From: RUG12519 sp045649685
GTDB lineage: Bacteria; Bacillota; Clostridia; Oscillospirales; Ruminococcaceae
Direction of reading: 5' to 3'
Assembly (NCBI GenBank): GCA_045649685.1
Contig: JAZRQJ010000011.1
Span: 1-64,000 of the forward strand
DNA: 64,000 nt
Shown: one piece after another, positions 17,963-26,443 of the stretch
Position numbering within the stretch: position 1 is the stretch's first letter
Layout of the letters: the number at the start of each line of letters is the position of its first letter
Made by a program: the position numbers and the translations under genes
The notes under the pieces: generated by a model
Databases searched by the model: none
The model's input: the letters and a program-made list of their open reading frames with translations, nothing else
Told to the model about the DNA's origin: nothing

Positions 17963-18934
17963 ATGATTATATTGATATCTATATTGGCGATATTTATTAT
18001 TTTAGGACTTTTGAGCATTAAAATTGTTCCGCAGTCAAAAGTGTATGTTTTGGAAAGATTAGGGGCATATCAAACTACTTGGTCGACAGGAGTACATGTG
18101 AAACTCCCAATTTTTGATATTATAAGAAGCAGAGTTTCTTTAAAAGAGCGTGTGGTTGATTTTCCGCCTCAGCCAGTTATAACTAAAGATAATGTAACTA
18201 TGCAGATAGATACAGTTGTTTTCTATCAAGTAACAGATGCTAAACTATATACCTATGGAGTAGATAATCCTCTTTTAGCTATTGAAAATTTAACTGCAAC
18301 CACTCTTCGTAATATAATAGGAGATTTGGAATTAGATCATACTTTAACCAGTAGAGATGTTATAAACACCAAAATAACTGCTATTTTAGATAGCGCTTCC
18401 GATAAGTGGGGAATTAAAGTTAATCGTGTTGAATTGAAAAACATTGTTCCGCCAGCTGAAATACAGAACGCTATGGAAAAACAAATGAAGGCTGAACGTG
18501 AACGTAGACAGTTGGTTCTGCAAGCAGAAGGACGTAAAAATGCGGATATCTTAGTTGCAGAAGGTGAGAAGAGATCTCAGGTTTTAAGAGCAGAAGCTGA
18601 AAAAGAATCGCTAATTTTGCACGCAGAAGCTGTTAGAGAGCAGTCTATAAAAGAGGCTGAAGGAAAGGCTAGAGCAATAGAAATTGTTCAAACAGCAACC
18701 GCTAGAGGGTTAGAAATGATTAAAGCTGCCGATGTATCACAATCTGTAATTGCACTTAAGTCGCTAGAAGCTTTTGAGAAAGCAGCAGATGGAAAAGCTA
18801 CAAAAATAATAATTCCTAGTGAAATCCAATCTATGGCAGGCATGTTGGCTTCTGCTAAGGAAATATTAAATAGTTCAGAGTCAAAAATCGAAAATGTGAA
18901 CAAGGAAGTAAAAGATAACAGTAAAGAAAAATAA
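17963..18934 (+). CDS. SPFH/band 7 (slipin-type) membrane protein
   Basis: 323-residue stomatin-like protein. One N-terminal hairpin or helix (residues 1-20) is followed by the band 7 domain (VPQSKVYVLERLGAYQ, LKERVVDFPPQPVITKDNV, ENLTATTLRNIIG, ELDHTLTSRD). A long Ala/Glu-rich coiled coil (about 180-260) drives oligomerisation. It lies downstream of NfeD in the same operon. It resembles QmcA/YbbK rather than HflK/HflC. It scaffolds or organises membrane protein complexes; the specific client is unknown. Confidence 0.9.
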   Translation: MIILISILAIFIILGLLSIKIVPQSKVYVLERLGAYQTTWSTGVHVKLPIFDIIRSRVSLKERVVDFPPQPVITKDNVTMQIDTVVFYQVTDAKLYTYGVDNPLLAIENLTATTLRNIIGDLELDHTLTSRDVINTKITAILDSASDKWGIKVNRVELKNIVPPAEIQNAMEKQMKAERERRQLVLQAEGRKNADILVAEGEKRSQVLRAEAEKESLILHAEAVREQSIKEAEGKARAIEIVQTATARGLEMIKAADVSQSVIALKSLEAFEKAADGKATKIIIPSEIQSMAGMLASAKEILNSSESKIENVNKEVKDNSKEK

Positions 18935-18952
18935 ATATTTTGTATCATAATG

Positions 18953-18981
18953 TTGCATTGTGTGTTAATGTTATGTATAAT
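18953..18981 (+). promoter_or_regulatory. Promoter of the TPP riboswitch-thiT unit
   Basis: TTGCAT (18953-18958) and TATAAT (18976-18981) are 17 bases apart and sit about 20 bases before the riboswitch. Confidence 0.75.
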
Positions 18982-19001
18982 GCACTATAGAAAGATTAAT
19001 A

Positions 19002-19096
19002 AACGGGAGCTTGTGTTTCAGGCTGAGAGGAAGGAAGTGTAACCTTCGACCGGATTACCTGATTTGGATAATGCCAACGTAGGGATTGCTTATATT
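19002..19096 (+). ncRNA. TPP riboswitch (THI box) aptamer
   Basis: The conserved core of the thiamine pyrophosphate aptamer is present in order: CGGGAGCTTG, then CAGGCTGAGAGG, a variable stem, CTTCGACCG, ACCTGATTTGGATAATGCC and AACGTAGGGA. It precedes thiT and a terminator, so TPP binding should favour termination and turn transporter expression down when thiamine is plentiful. Confidence 0.97.
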
Positions 19097-19106
19097 GTGA
19101 TTTTTA

Positions 19107-19142
19107 GCGGAAGTTGCCAAATTGGGTGGCTTCTGTTTTTTT
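19107..19142 (+). terminator. Riboswitch-controlled terminator
   Basis: The arms cggaagttgcca and tggcttctg pair with a small bulge and one G-U, followed by TTTTTTT. It lies between the aptamer and thiT and is the expression platform. Confidence 0.8.
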
Positions 19143-19176
19143 GTTTCTTATTAGAGTTGGGATAGGAGTTGTTTAA

Positions 19177-19845
19177 ATGTCTTGGTTTGTTAATGTTGAT
19201 GAATGTGGATATCATATAACGAGTGGTGGAATTTTTTTGATTAGTTTAATTATTGTTGGTTTGTTATTTATTGCTTTATCTTTTAACAAGAATAAAAAAC
19301 AAAATTCAGGTGGAAAGTGGAATGCTAAAAAACTAGCATTTTGTGCAATTTCTATTTCGTTTGCAACCGTGGCATCATTTGTATCTTTGTTTTCTTTACC
19401 TTTTGGTGGTTCAGTGACAATGTTTAGTATGTTGTTTGTGTGTTTAATAGGCTATTTTTATGGACCTAGTGTTGGGATTATATCGGGATTAGCATTTGGG
19501 TTTATGGGGTTGATATTTAAACCATACGTAGTGCATCCAATTCAGCTTGTTTTAGATTACATATTGGCTTTTTCGGCATTGGGAATATCGGGATTTTTTG
19601 CCAATTTAAAAAATGGGTTAGTTAAGGGATATATAGCTGGTGTTTTTGGAAGATATTTGTTTTCGGTTTTATCTGGTTGGATATTTTTTGGACAATATGC
19701 ATGGAAAGGATGGGCAGCATTACCCTATTCCATAGTATATAATGGAGCATATTTAGCTGCTGAAGCTATTTTAACGGTTATAGTGATTAAGATGCCGGTA
19801 GTTTATAAGGGAATTGATAGAATAAAAGAAACTGCGCTTCAATAA
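19177..19845 (+). CDS. thiT: Thiamine transporter ThiT (ECF S component)
   Basis: 222-residue membrane protein of the ThiT/YuaJ family, the substrate-binding subunit of an energy-coupling-factor transporter. It has six core hydrophobic helices, with the family signature YGPSVGIISGLAFGFMGLI and the HPIQLVLDY segment, plus AWKGWAALPYSIVYN near the C-terminus. An extra hydrophobic N-terminal helix (about 15-37) precedes the usual core. It sits behind a TPP riboswitch, which independently supports thiamine as substrate. The ECF ATPases and T subunit are not in the window. Confidence 0.93.
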   Translation: MSWFVNVDECGYHITSGGIFLISLIIVGLLFIALSFNKNKKQNSGGKWNAKKLAFCAISISFATVASFVSLFSLPFGGSVTMFSMLFVCLIGYFYGPSVGIISGLAFGFMGLIFKPYVVHPIQLVLDYILAFSALGISGFFANLKNGLVKGYIAGVFGRYLFSVLSGWIFFGQYAWKGWAALPYSIVYNGAYLAAEAILTVIVIKMPVVYKGIDRIKETALQ

Positions 19846-19944
19846 TGATTATTTAGTTGCAAAATGTTTTTATATAAATTAATTTTGTGTGGTCAGGCAC
19901 AAATTGCCTTTAATTTGCATATATGCTAATTAGAGGTGATTTTT

Positions 19945-20631
19945 TTGATTATAGGAGCTATTGCAGGAATATTGCAACATATTTTATTTTTTGCGCTACA
20001 TATTGAGAGAAACACATTTCCAAAACCATTATCTCCAAAAAAAGAAAAAGAGTGTTTTGAAAAAATGAAGGAGAAAGACAAAACGGCCAGAGATTTGTTA
20101 ATAAAGCATAATTTGCGGTTGGTTGCACATATAGCTAAAAAATATTATTCCTCTACTAATGATCAAGATGATTTGATTTCTATTGGAGCGATTGGTTTAA
20201 TTAAGGCAATTGAAAGTTATGATTTTGAAAAAGGAATACGGTTTGCTACATATGCTTCTAGATGTATAGAAAACGAGATACTTATGCATTTTCGTTCTTT
20301 AAAAAAATCTGCGAATGATGTTTATATTAACGATACTATTGATACTGATAAAGATGGAAATTCACTGTCATTTTCTGATATATTGGCGGATGACGAGAAT
20401 GTTGTGGATATTGTGGAATTAAAGTGTAAGTCGGATGCATTGTATAAGTATGTTGAAGATGTATTAGGTGAACGTGAGAAAAAAGTAATAATGATGAGAT
20501 ATGGGTTATATGGAGGAGTTCCGCTTACACAGCGTGAAACGGCGAAAAAGTTAAATATATCGAGATCATATGTTTCTAGGATAGAAAAGAAGGCTCTTAA
20601 TATTTTAAATAAGGCTTTTAATAAGAAATAG
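19945..20631 (+). CDS. sigK: Sporulation sigma factor SigK
   Basis: 228-residue sigma-70 family factor. After a hydrophobic N-terminal segment (residues 1-20, the pro-sequence region) come NTFPKPLS, region 2 (NLRLVAHIAKKYY, DDLISIGAIGLIKAI, FATYASRCIENEILMHFR) and region 4 (ETAKKLNISRSYVSRIEKKAL). This arrangement is typical of the late mother-cell factor SigK; SigE is the nearest alternative. The TTG at 19945 is chosen because GAGGTGAT lies just upstream; the GTG at 19936 is inside that binding site. The coding sequence is intact, with no skin-type insertion. Confidence 0.88.
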   Translation: MIIGAIAGILQHILFFALHIERNTFPKPLSPKKEKECFEKMKEKDKTARDLLIKHNLRLVAHIAKKYYSSTNDQDDLISIGAIGLIKAIESYDFEKGIRFATYASRCIENEILMHFRSLKKSANDVYINDTIDTDKDGNSLSFSDILADDENVVDIVELKCKSDALYKYVEDVLGEREKKVIMMRYGLYGGVPLTQRETAKKLNISRSYVSRIEKKALNILNKAFNKK

Positions 20632-20641
20632 TGTTTAAAAT

Positions 20642-20677
20642 AAAAAACCAAGTGTAATAAAATACGCTTGGTTTTTT
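20642..20677. terminator. Bidirectional terminator between sigK and the PII-like gene
   Basis: aaaaaaccaag pairs perfectly with cttggtttttt across a loop, with A and T flanks suitable for both converging genes. Confidence 0.85.
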
Positions 20678-21050
20678 ATTTTTCTTCTTTGTTTCGCTGA
20701 GATGAAAGACCCATAACGGAATCTACCGGAACTGTAAAAATGATTCCTGAATTTTCTTTGGATAGCGAACCAACTACTTTCTCAACGGCTTTATAAAATA
20801 TCTGTTCCTGAGGTTCATCAACGACTGCAAAAATAGTTCGGTTTTCATTGTGGTCGTTGCTATCTAACAGAGCTTTTAAAGAGTTAATTATAACACTTTC
20901 ATATGTATTTGAATTTTTAGACTTATAAAGCGATTGAGCTATTCCTATAGAATTAATTATTGTTGCTCCGTTTAAACCTTTTTTAGATAGTTCAACTAAA
21001 AGTTCATCTAGTTTGTTTATATTATTTAATACAAAGACAAGCAATTTCAT
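20676..21050 (-). CDS. PII-like (GlnB-fold) small regulatory protein
   Basis: 124-residue protein resembling the P-II superfamily: N-terminal MKLLVFVLNNINKLDELL, GATIINSIG, and the second half IFAVVDEPQEQIFYKAVEKVVG with a GIIFTVPVDSVMGL end. The start at 21050 follows AGGGAGAA; the longer frame to 21161 would add a hydrophobic extension without a binding site. It is divergent from gdhA, a nitrogen-assimilation gene, which suits a nitrogen or metabolite sensing role. The tyrosine-containing T-loop of true GlnB is not evident, so the ligand is uncertain. Confidence 0.7.
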   Translation of the reverse strand: MKLLVFVLNNINKLDELLVELSKKGLNGATIINSIGIAQSLYKSKNSNTYESVIINSLKALLDSNDHNENRTIFAVVDEPQEQIFYKAVEKVVGSLSKENSGIIFTVPVDSVMGLSSQRNKEEK

Positions 21051-21286
21051 AAAATTTATTCTCCCTAAAAATATAATTTTTTCCTTAATATATAGAATTA
21101 TAACATAATAAAATTTTAATGACAACAACAAAAAGGTTACATATATTTGAAACAAAAACACATTTATGTTTCAAAATATGATTTAAGTTTTTGTCAACAG
21201 CCTCGAATTTTGTAGAAATTTATACTTTACGCATGCTTACTGTGAAATTTTTACTTTAAGATATTTCAAAAAATCAGAAGGTTCTC

Positions 21287-21315
21287 TTGCAATTTCAAAT
21301 TTGAGGTAGTATAAT
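21287..21315 (+). promoter_or_regulatory. Promoter of gdhA
   Basis: TTGCAA (21287-21292) and TATAAT (21310-21315) are 17 bases apart, 65 bases before the gdhA ATG. Confidence 0.8.
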
Positions 21316-21349
21316 TATATTGTCTTTAAAAATAAAATTATACTATCTC
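21303..21349 (+). repeat. 13-base inverted repeat containing the gdhA -10 box
   Basis: gaggtagtataat (21303-21315) and attatactatctc (21337-21349) match as an inverted repeat in 12 of 13 positions with a 21-base spacer. The left arm includes the -10 box and the right arm would be in the 5' leader. It could be an operator or fold as RNA in part. Confidence 0.6.
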
Positions 21350-21379
21350 TAAAAAATAAATTTTGAAAGGATTTTTATT

Positions 21380-22729
21380 ATGTCTTTAAAAAATGAATAT
21401 TTATTGTCTGTTTATGAGACTGTAAAAAAAAGAAATGGCAATGAGCCTGAGTTTTTGCAGGCTGTTGAAGAGGTTTTGAGTTCTCTTGAGCCAGTTGTTG
21501 AGCGTAGACCAGAAATTCAAGAAAAAGGAATTGTTGAAAGATTAGTTGAACCAGAGCGTATGATTCAATTTCGTGTGCCGTGGGTTGATGATAATGGAAA
21601 AACTCAAGTTAACCGTGCGTTTCGCGTAGAGTTCAATTCTGCAATCGGTCCATATAAAGGTGGATTGAGATTACATCCAACTGTAAACGCTTCAGTTATT
21701 AAGTTTTTGGGATTTGAACAAATTTTCAAGAACGCATTAACTAGTTTGCCAATGGGTGGCGGAAAAGGTGGATCTGATTTTGATCCTAAAGGAAAGTCTG
21801 ACGGGGAAATTATGAGATTTTGTCAGAGCTTTATGACTGAATTATATCGTCATATAGGTCCAGACACAGATGTTCCTGCTGGAGATATTGGTGTTGGTGG
21901 TCGTGAGATAGGCTTTATGTTTGGTCAATATAAACGTTTAACAAATACTTTTACAGGCGTTTTAACTGGAAAAGGATTAGAATATGGTGGTTCTTTATTC
22001 AGAACTCAGGCAACTGGTTATGGACTTTGTTACTATACTCAAGAGATGTTGAAACATTTATGTAACACTTCTTTTGAAGGAAAAACAGTTGTTGTTTCAG
22101 GTTCTGGTAATGTTGCTATATATGCTGCACAAAAAGCAATGGAATTAGGTGCAAAAGTAGTTGCAATGTCAGATTCTAGTGGATATGTTTATGATAAAGA
22201 TGGAATTAAATTAGACGTTGTAAAACAAATAAAAGAGGTTGAAAGAGCAAGAATTTCAGAATATGCTAAGAGAGTTAGCGGAGCAGAATATTTTGATAAT
22301 TGTAGAAATATATGGTCTATTCCTTGTGATGTTGCTCTTCCTTGTGCAACTCAAAATGAATTAGATGAAGAAGCAGCTAAAACATTAATTAAAAATGGTG
22401 TTATGTGTGTTGCAGAAGGCGCTAACATGCCTTGCACTCAAGAAGCAGTTGCTCAATGGCTTGACAACAAAATTCCTTTTGGACCTGGTAAAGCTGCAAA
22501 TGCTGGTGGAGTTGCTTGTTCTGGCTTGGAGATGTCTCAAAACTCAATGAGATATTCATGGACGTTTGAAGAAGTAGATGAAAAGATACATAACATAATG
22601 AAGAACATTTTTGCTAACGGATATGCAGCATCAAAAGAGTATGGCTTTGATGGAAACATGGTTGTTGGAAGCAATATTTCTGGATTCAGCAAAGTTTGTG
22701 ATGCAATGTTGGCTCAAGGTATAGTTTAG
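21380..22729 (+). CDS. gdhA: NADP-type glutamate dehydrogenase
   Basis: 449-residue hexameric glutamate dehydrogenase, interconverting 2-oxoglutarate plus ammonia and glutamate. Family blocks: RVPWVDDNG, AIGPYKGGLRLHP, LPMGGGKGGSDFDPKGKSDGE (catalytic Lys), PAGDIGVGGREIGFM and the dinucleotide motif VSGSGNVAIYAA. Length fits the NADP-preferring biosynthetic class. AAAGGA precedes the ATG. It has its own promoter and terminator, with an inverted repeat over the -10 region. Confidence 0.96.
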   Translation: MSLKNEYLLSVYETVKKRNGNEPEFLQAVEEVLSSLEPVVERRPEIQEKGIVERLVEPERMIQFRVPWVDDNGKTQVNRAFRVEFNSAIGPYKGGLRLHPTVNASVIKFLGFEQIFKNALTSLPMGGGKGGSDFDPKGKSDGEIMRFCQSFMTELYRHIGPDTDVPAGDIGVGGREIGFMFGQYKRLTNTFTGVLTGKGLEYGGSLFRTQATGYGLCYYTQEMLKHLCNTSFEGKTVVVSGSGNVAIYAAQKAMELGAKVVAMSDSSGYVYDKDGIKLDVVKQIKEVERARISEYAKRVSGAEYFDNCRNIWSIPCDVALPCATQNELDEEAAKTLIKNGVMCVAEGANMPCTQEAVAQWLDNKIPFGPGKAANAGGVACSGLEMSQNSMRYSWTFEEVDEKIHNIMKNIFANGYAASKEYGFDGNMVVGSNISGFSKVCDAMLAQGIV

Positions 22730-22749
22730 AAAATAGGTTAATATAATTA

Positions 22750-22788
22750 AAAAATACAATTCCCAATCTCGAGGAATTGTATTTTTTG
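22750..22788 (+). terminator. gdhA terminator
   Basis: The 14-bp perfect stem aaaaatacaattcc / ggaattgtattttt runs into a T tract 20 bases after the gdhA stop. Confidence 0.9.
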
Positions 22789-22794
22789 TTGTAT

Positions 22795-22831
22795 AAAAAA
22801 CACAGCTCATAATTTAATTAGAGCTGTGTTT
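22795..22831 (-). terminator. Terminator of the yab/divIC cluster
   Basis: On the minus strand aaacacagctc pairs with gagctgtgttttt, followed by T residues, just downstream of the S1-domain gene. Confidence 0.85.
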
Positions 22832-22843
22832 CTATAATTTAAT

Positions 22844-23314
22844 TCAACGTTTTTTAGAATATGAACCTCTTTTGTTATCCATATTGCGTTTTATATCAGA
22901 CATTTTTTCTTCACTGCTTTTTTTAAAACGACTCAGCATTTCTTCAAAAGACAAAGGCTCTTCTTTTTTGAAGGGTTTATATACCTTTGGCGGTTCGTTT
23001 GATTTGACAGCGTTCCTACTACTTTTAGAATCAGTTGAATTATTACCTGATTTGCTTTGATTTGGGTTGTTTTTTGGATGAACCGGACCAACAGCTTTTA
23101 AAGACAAGCTAATTTTCCCATTATCTGCAGCCAACACTTTGGCTTTGACTTCATCACCTTTTTCTAAAAAATCTGCCACATCAGTTACGTAAGAATCAGA
23201 AATTTCAGAAATATGAACTAAACCGTTAACCCCTTTTTCAATTTCTACAAACGCACCAAATTTGGTTATCCCTGTAACCTTACCCTCAACTATGGCTCCA
23301 ACATCGAGTTGCAT
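22844..23314 (-). CDS. S1-domain RNA-binding protein (YabR-like)
   Basis: 156-residue protein. Residues 1-70 are one S1 OB-fold (GAIVEGKVTGITKFGAFVEI, GLVHISEIS, KVLAADNGKISLSL). The rest is a low-complexity, charged, Ser/Asn/Lys-rich tail with SFEEMLSRFKKSSEEKM. Its place directly after divIC matches yabR in Bacillus. It probably binds RNA or the ribosome; the exact role of YabR is unclear in the family too. Confidence 0.88.
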   Translation of the reverse strand: MQLDVGAIVEGKVTGITKFGAFVEIEKGVNGLVHISEISDSYVTDVADFLEKGDEVKAKVLAADNGKISLSLKAVGPVHPKNNPNQSKSGNNSTDSKSSRNAVKSNEPPKVYKPFKKEEPLSFEEMLSRFKKSSEEKMSDIKRNMDNKRGSYSKKR

Positions 23315-23350
23315 TTAACTTAAAGAACCTCCTTAAAAATGAAAAAATAT

Positions 23351-23650
23351 TTATTCCTTTGTTACATCAATGAAAATTCGCTCGGAAGGCAACACTAAAT
23401 TTAATTTTTCTCTTGCTACCTTAGCAATATATTCATCGGTAACGCCGAAATCTAACTGTTTTTGAAGTAGCTGATTTTGCTGGACTTGAACATCCAGTTT
23501 TTCGCGAAGCGCATTTAATTCTCTTTGTTTTCTTGATATGTTAACATGAACATTTACTAGCTGAACAATGACGCACGTTGCGAAAAACATAAGAAATATT
23601 CTAAAAATCCATTGCTTAGACTTTTGTCTACTATTTCTAACTTTAAACAT
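23351..23650 (-). CDS. divIC: Septum formation initiator FtsB/DivIC-like
   Basis: 99-residue bitopic cell-division protein. It has a basic N-terminus, one transmembrane helix (about 15-37), then a coiled coil (ISRKQRELNALREKLDVQVQ) and the C-terminal block DEYIAKVAREKLNLVLP typical of the DivIC/FtsB family. It lies between yabQ and the S1 gene as in Bacillus. It should bridge FtsL and DivIB at the septum. Confidence 0.88.
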   Translation of the reverse strand: MFKVRNSRQKSKQWIFRIFLMFFATCVIVQLVNVHVNISRKQRELNALREKLDVQVQQNQLLQKQLDFGVTDEYIAKVAREKLNLVLPSERIFIDVTKE

Positions 23651-23672
23651 ATCATACCCTCAAAAATAGTTT

Positions 23673-24173
23673 TTATTTACTAATTTTTGATTTTATCATA
23701 TTATACAATGATATGTTGTTTAAATGCAAGGCTTTTTTCTTAATGTGTAGATATTTTTTTATCTTTTGGTTAAAATTACACAATAATTGGCTAAAAAAGC
23801 ATAGCGTTTTAGCCAAAATTTTTCGTAAAGGCCATGTTAAAATCAAAATTATTTTATGCAAAAAGTGTGTTATTATTTTGAAAACGTTAAAAATAATATG
23901 ACCTATTGTGAAATAGTAAATTATAAACCCAAAAAATTCGCCTATCAAAACAAAAAATCTAAAGCCACCAAATGTGAAAAAATAAAAAAATATTAGTGTT
24001 GCGAAACAAATAATTAAACAATATGCTACATCTTGAATAAAAATAAATATTTTGCCGGAGGGAATGCTTAGGCGTAATATTCGAAAAATGTCCCACAATG
24101 CCCCAAAACTCATCCCCAGTATTATTGACATTAAAAATATTGTTGCTGGGGGAGAAAATGCCATATACATCAT
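23673..24173 (-). CDS. yabQ: Spore cortex biosynthesis protein YabQ
   Basis: 166-residue polytopic membrane protein with four or five hydrophobic helices. The N-terminal half has the YabQ pattern, including GMSFGALWDIFRILR and the aromatic GGFRFFVLIGEFFGF segment, and the tail is basic. YabQ is a mother-cell membrane protein required for spore cortex formation. Its ATG overlaps the yabP stop by a few bases, so they are translationally coupled. Confidence 0.88.
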   Translation of the reverse strand: MMYMAFSPPATIFLMSIILGMSFGALWDIFRILRLSIPSGKIFIFIQDVAYCLIICFATLIFFYFFTFGGFRFFVLIGEFFGFIIYYFTIGHIIFNVFKIITHFLHKIILILTWPLRKILAKTLCFFSQLLCNFNQKIKKYLHIKKKALHLNNISLYNMIKSKISK

Positions 24174-24454
24174 TTAAATAGCTTTGATATGAGATTTGTT
24201 GTAGAAACTTTTTCTCGATTGGAATATACCAAGCTGTCAATTTTTCCAGATAGGTTTAATTCTCCATTTTGAGTGTTAAACTTATTTATGTGTAAATTAG
24301 AACCTTTTATTGTTAAAAAACCCATCTCTGTAAAAGCTGAAATTTGTTTGTCGTCAAAACTGTCTACGTCATTAACACCTGAAATGCTTAATTTATTTCT
24401 ATTTTCCAGAATAATGTTATGAGCTACTTTATTGTTTTTCTTTTCCTCAATCAT
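24170..24454 (-). CDS. yabP: Sporulation protein YabP
   Basis: 94-residue YabP/YqfC family protein: NRNKLSISGVNDVDSFDD, EMGFLTIKGSNLHI and LNLSGKIDSLVY are the family blocks. It is a mother-cell sporulation protein, paired here with yabQ by an overlap. AGGAGGATTAG precedes the ATG. Confidence 0.9.
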   Translation of the reverse strand: MIEEKKNNKVAHNIILENRNKLSISGVNDVDSFDDKQISAFTEMGFLTIKGSNLHINKFNTQNGELNLSGKIDSLVYSNREKVSTTNLISKLFK

Positions 24455-24524
24455 AGTCTAATCCTCCTACATTTTAGTTTATAAAATGTTTATTCAGACT
24501 AAACTTAGTATATGATTTTAATTA

Positions 24525-24764
24525 TTAAACAACCTCATACATTTCAGTGACGCTGTCTTTGTTGGCGTGTTCTAAAATTTTTTTAACACGCACTTTTAAA
24601 GGAGTTTTTCCTATATTTATTTCTATAATATCCTGTTCTTTAACCGAATATGAGGCACGTGCAACTTTTTGGTTTACTAAAATTTTTCCTGCATCGCATG
24701 CTTCATTAGCTATGTTGCGCCTTTTAATAAGTCTTGAAACTTTTAAAAATTTATCTAATCTCAA
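24525..24764 (-). CDS. rqcP: S4-domain RNA-binding protein RqcP (YabO)
   Basis: 79-residue single-domain S4 protein: MRLDKFLKVSRLIKRR, then EACDAGKILVNQKVARASYSV and IEINIG. In Bacillus RqcP (YabO) stabilises the P-site tRNA on stalled 50S subunits during ribosome-associated quality control with RqcH. The position ahead of yabP agrees. Length matches the family. Confidence 0.88.
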   Translation of the reverse strand: MRLDKFLKVSRLIKRRNIANEACDAGKILVNQKVARASYSVKEQDIIEINIGKTPLKVRVKKILEHANKDSVTEMYEVV

Positions 24765-24895
24765 TTTTTTCTCCTATCACATTATTTTTCAAATTTTAAT
24801 ATTATTATTTAATTAGGCTGACTCTAAAATTGCAGACAGCCGCAAATTTAGACAATTTTGTATGTTATAATTAACATATATTTTATTAATTTGAA

Positions 24896-24933
24896 ACAAA
24901 AAGCACCATCATAAATAGACAATGACAGTGCTT
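24896..24933 (-). terminator. hup terminator
   Basis: On the minus strand aagcac-tg-tcat pairs with atga-tg-gtgctt around a 2x2 internal loop, followed by TTTTTGTTT. It lies 25-63 bases after the hup stop. Confidence 0.7.
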
Positions 24934-24958
24934 AATATTATAAAACAAACAATAGTCC

Positions 24959-25234
24959 TTATTTTGCAACAGCGTCTTTGAGTGATTTTCCAGCTTTGAA
25001 AGCAGGAACACGACTTGCCGGAATGATCATAGGTTTACCATTAGAAGGGTTACGACCTTCACGTTCTTTACGGTCACGAACTTCAAATGTACCAAAACCA
25101 ACAATTTGAACTTTGTCTCCAGAAACAAGAGCATTTGTTACAGCAGCCAACAAACCAGAAATTACTTTTTCAGTGTCTTTCTTAGTTAATCCTGATGATT
25201 CTGCCACAGTAGTGATTAAATCTGATTTAGTCAT
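24959..25234 (-). CDS. hup: HU-family DNA-binding protein
   Basis: 91-residue histone-like nucleoid protein. It starts MTKSDLITTVAESSGLTKKD, with GFGTFEVRDRKEREGRNPSNG forming the DNA-binding arm and IPASRVPAFKAGKSLKDAV the end. Length is exact for HU. AGGTATTT precedes the ATG and a perfect consensus promoter lies upstream. It is upstream of the yabO cluster on the same strand but is separated by its own terminator. Confidence 0.97.
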   Translation of the reverse strand: MTKSDLITTVAESSGLTKKDTEKVISGLLAAVTNALVSGDKVQIVGFGTFEVRDRKEREGRNPSNGKPMIIPASRVPAFKAGKSLKDAVAK

Positions 25235-25319
25235 TAAAATACCTCCATTTTTAACATTGGTTTTTGTTATTAAACAATTAACTATGCACTAATTGGAGTG
25301 CTTAATGTATTTTAACAAG

Positions 25320-25348
25320 ATTATACACCTTGTTTAATAGGCTGTCAA
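25320..25348 (-). promoter_or_regulatory. Consensus promoter of hup
   Basis: On the minus strand TTGACA (25348-25343) and TATAAT (25325-25320) are separated by 17 bases. It is a perfect match to the vegetative consensus, as expected for an abundant protein. Confidence 0.88.
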
Positions 25349-26079
25349 CTAGTTTTTCTCAATAAAAGCTTGCTATTACAATTAAAATTACTATACTAAT
25401 CGAAAACACACTTTGTGTATATACTCTTAGTATAAGTTTGATTTGTTAAAAAAATGTTATTAAAAAATATTAAAATCATTGTAATAATCAGCTTTTTTGA
25501 AAAAACAATAGGAAATTAAATTGATAATAGTAAACTGAATGTGCCTTTAATATAGTTTTGTTCAAAATTTTATTAAAATATTCAAAAAATATAAAAATAA
25601 CACATATATTTGTGAAATATTACCACAACTAGACAACTAAATACATCTTAAATAATTAATTTTTTACATCAAATAAAAATTTATGTTATAAAATTTAGCA
25701 ATAAAAAATAAAATTGAAAATTTACAACATACAAAATCGAACTGTTGATTTTGTTTTATTTACCATTTGAGAGCATAGAGTTACTAATGCTGTTAAATAA
25801 AATATTAAAAATTATGTGTATATGCATAGTTTCATATCAGTAGTTAATTGTTTTAAACAGTTTTTCAAATAAGTTAACTATAAGATTTTTGTGAATCGCG
25901 ATTCAAACAAAAAACTGCGACTTATATATTAACTTAATATTGTAGATAATGCAAGCTTTTTTTGTATTTCGTGATAATATTTTGGAGCAAAATCAAAAAT
26001 AATAAAATATTCAATATAAAATGCTGACAAACTATAAATAGTTCGATGTTTTCATGTTGGATACTTTTAGATTATTATG
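25349..26079. other. Long AT-rich non-coding region with a GC-centred palindrome
   Basis: About 730 bases contain no convincing open frame on either strand. Base composition is extremely AT-rich. The clear feature is a perfect 14-base palindrome TGAATCGCGATTCA at 25892-25905, standing out in this background. No RNA family, origin or mobile element was recognised. Confidence 0.5.
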
Positions 26080-26128
26080 TGAAAAAAATAAAATTGTCTG
26101 ACCAAAAATTCTGTAATCAGACAATTTA
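26080..26128 (-). terminator. Terminator of the 26150 hypothetical gene
   Basis: The perfect 11-bp arms aaattgtctga and tcagacaattt are followed on the minus strand by TTTTATTTTTTTC. Confidence 0.85.
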
Positions 26129-26149
26129 AAAATGATATAAATAGCAACT

Positions 26150-26443
26150 CTAACTATTTGATTTTTTTGTATAACGATCTATCCATACTTCAGCTATATC
26201 CAGAGCATCAAAAAGACTTTTCTTTTCGCTGTGTTTAATTACTACATCTTTCGGAGATGCTTTTGGATCGGTTGAAATAAGTTGAATTTGAATGTCGTCA
26301 CTTACATCTAAATTTTTTACTTTGTGAGTTGATTTAATAGTTAACATTGCAACAACATTTTCATACATATAACCATAATATATTACATTATCTTTTCTAA
26401 CTAAAGGTCTTTTTTTATATAAAAAGAAATTGCTTTTTCCCAT
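26150..26443 (-). CDS. Conserved-looking small hypothetical protein
   Basis: 97 residues, function not recognised. The N-terminus is basic and aromatic (NFFLYKKRPLVRKDNVIYYG), the middle has beta-like alternation (VAMLTIKSTHKVKNLDVSDDIQIQLIS), and an amphipathic helix ends it (LFDALDIAEVWIDRY). There is no signal peptide or membrane helix. AAGGAGTGAATT precedes the ATG, and a strong terminator follows, which supports a real gene. It is transcribed on the same strand as pduL upstream. Confidence 0.7.
   Translation of the reverse strand: MGKSNFFLYKKRPLVRKDNVIYYGYMYENVVAMLTIKSTHKVKNLDVSDDIQIQLISTDPKASPKDVVIKHSEKKSLFDALDIAEVWIDRYTKKSNS

Noticed and set aside
19945..20631. Interrupted sigK with a skin element
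   Set aside because: The frame is continuous through regions 2 and 4, with no insertion.
25349..26079. Replication origin or DnaA box cluster
   Set aside because: One TTATACACC-like site lies nearby at 25321, but there is no cluster of DnaA boxes and no dnaA or dnaN gene.
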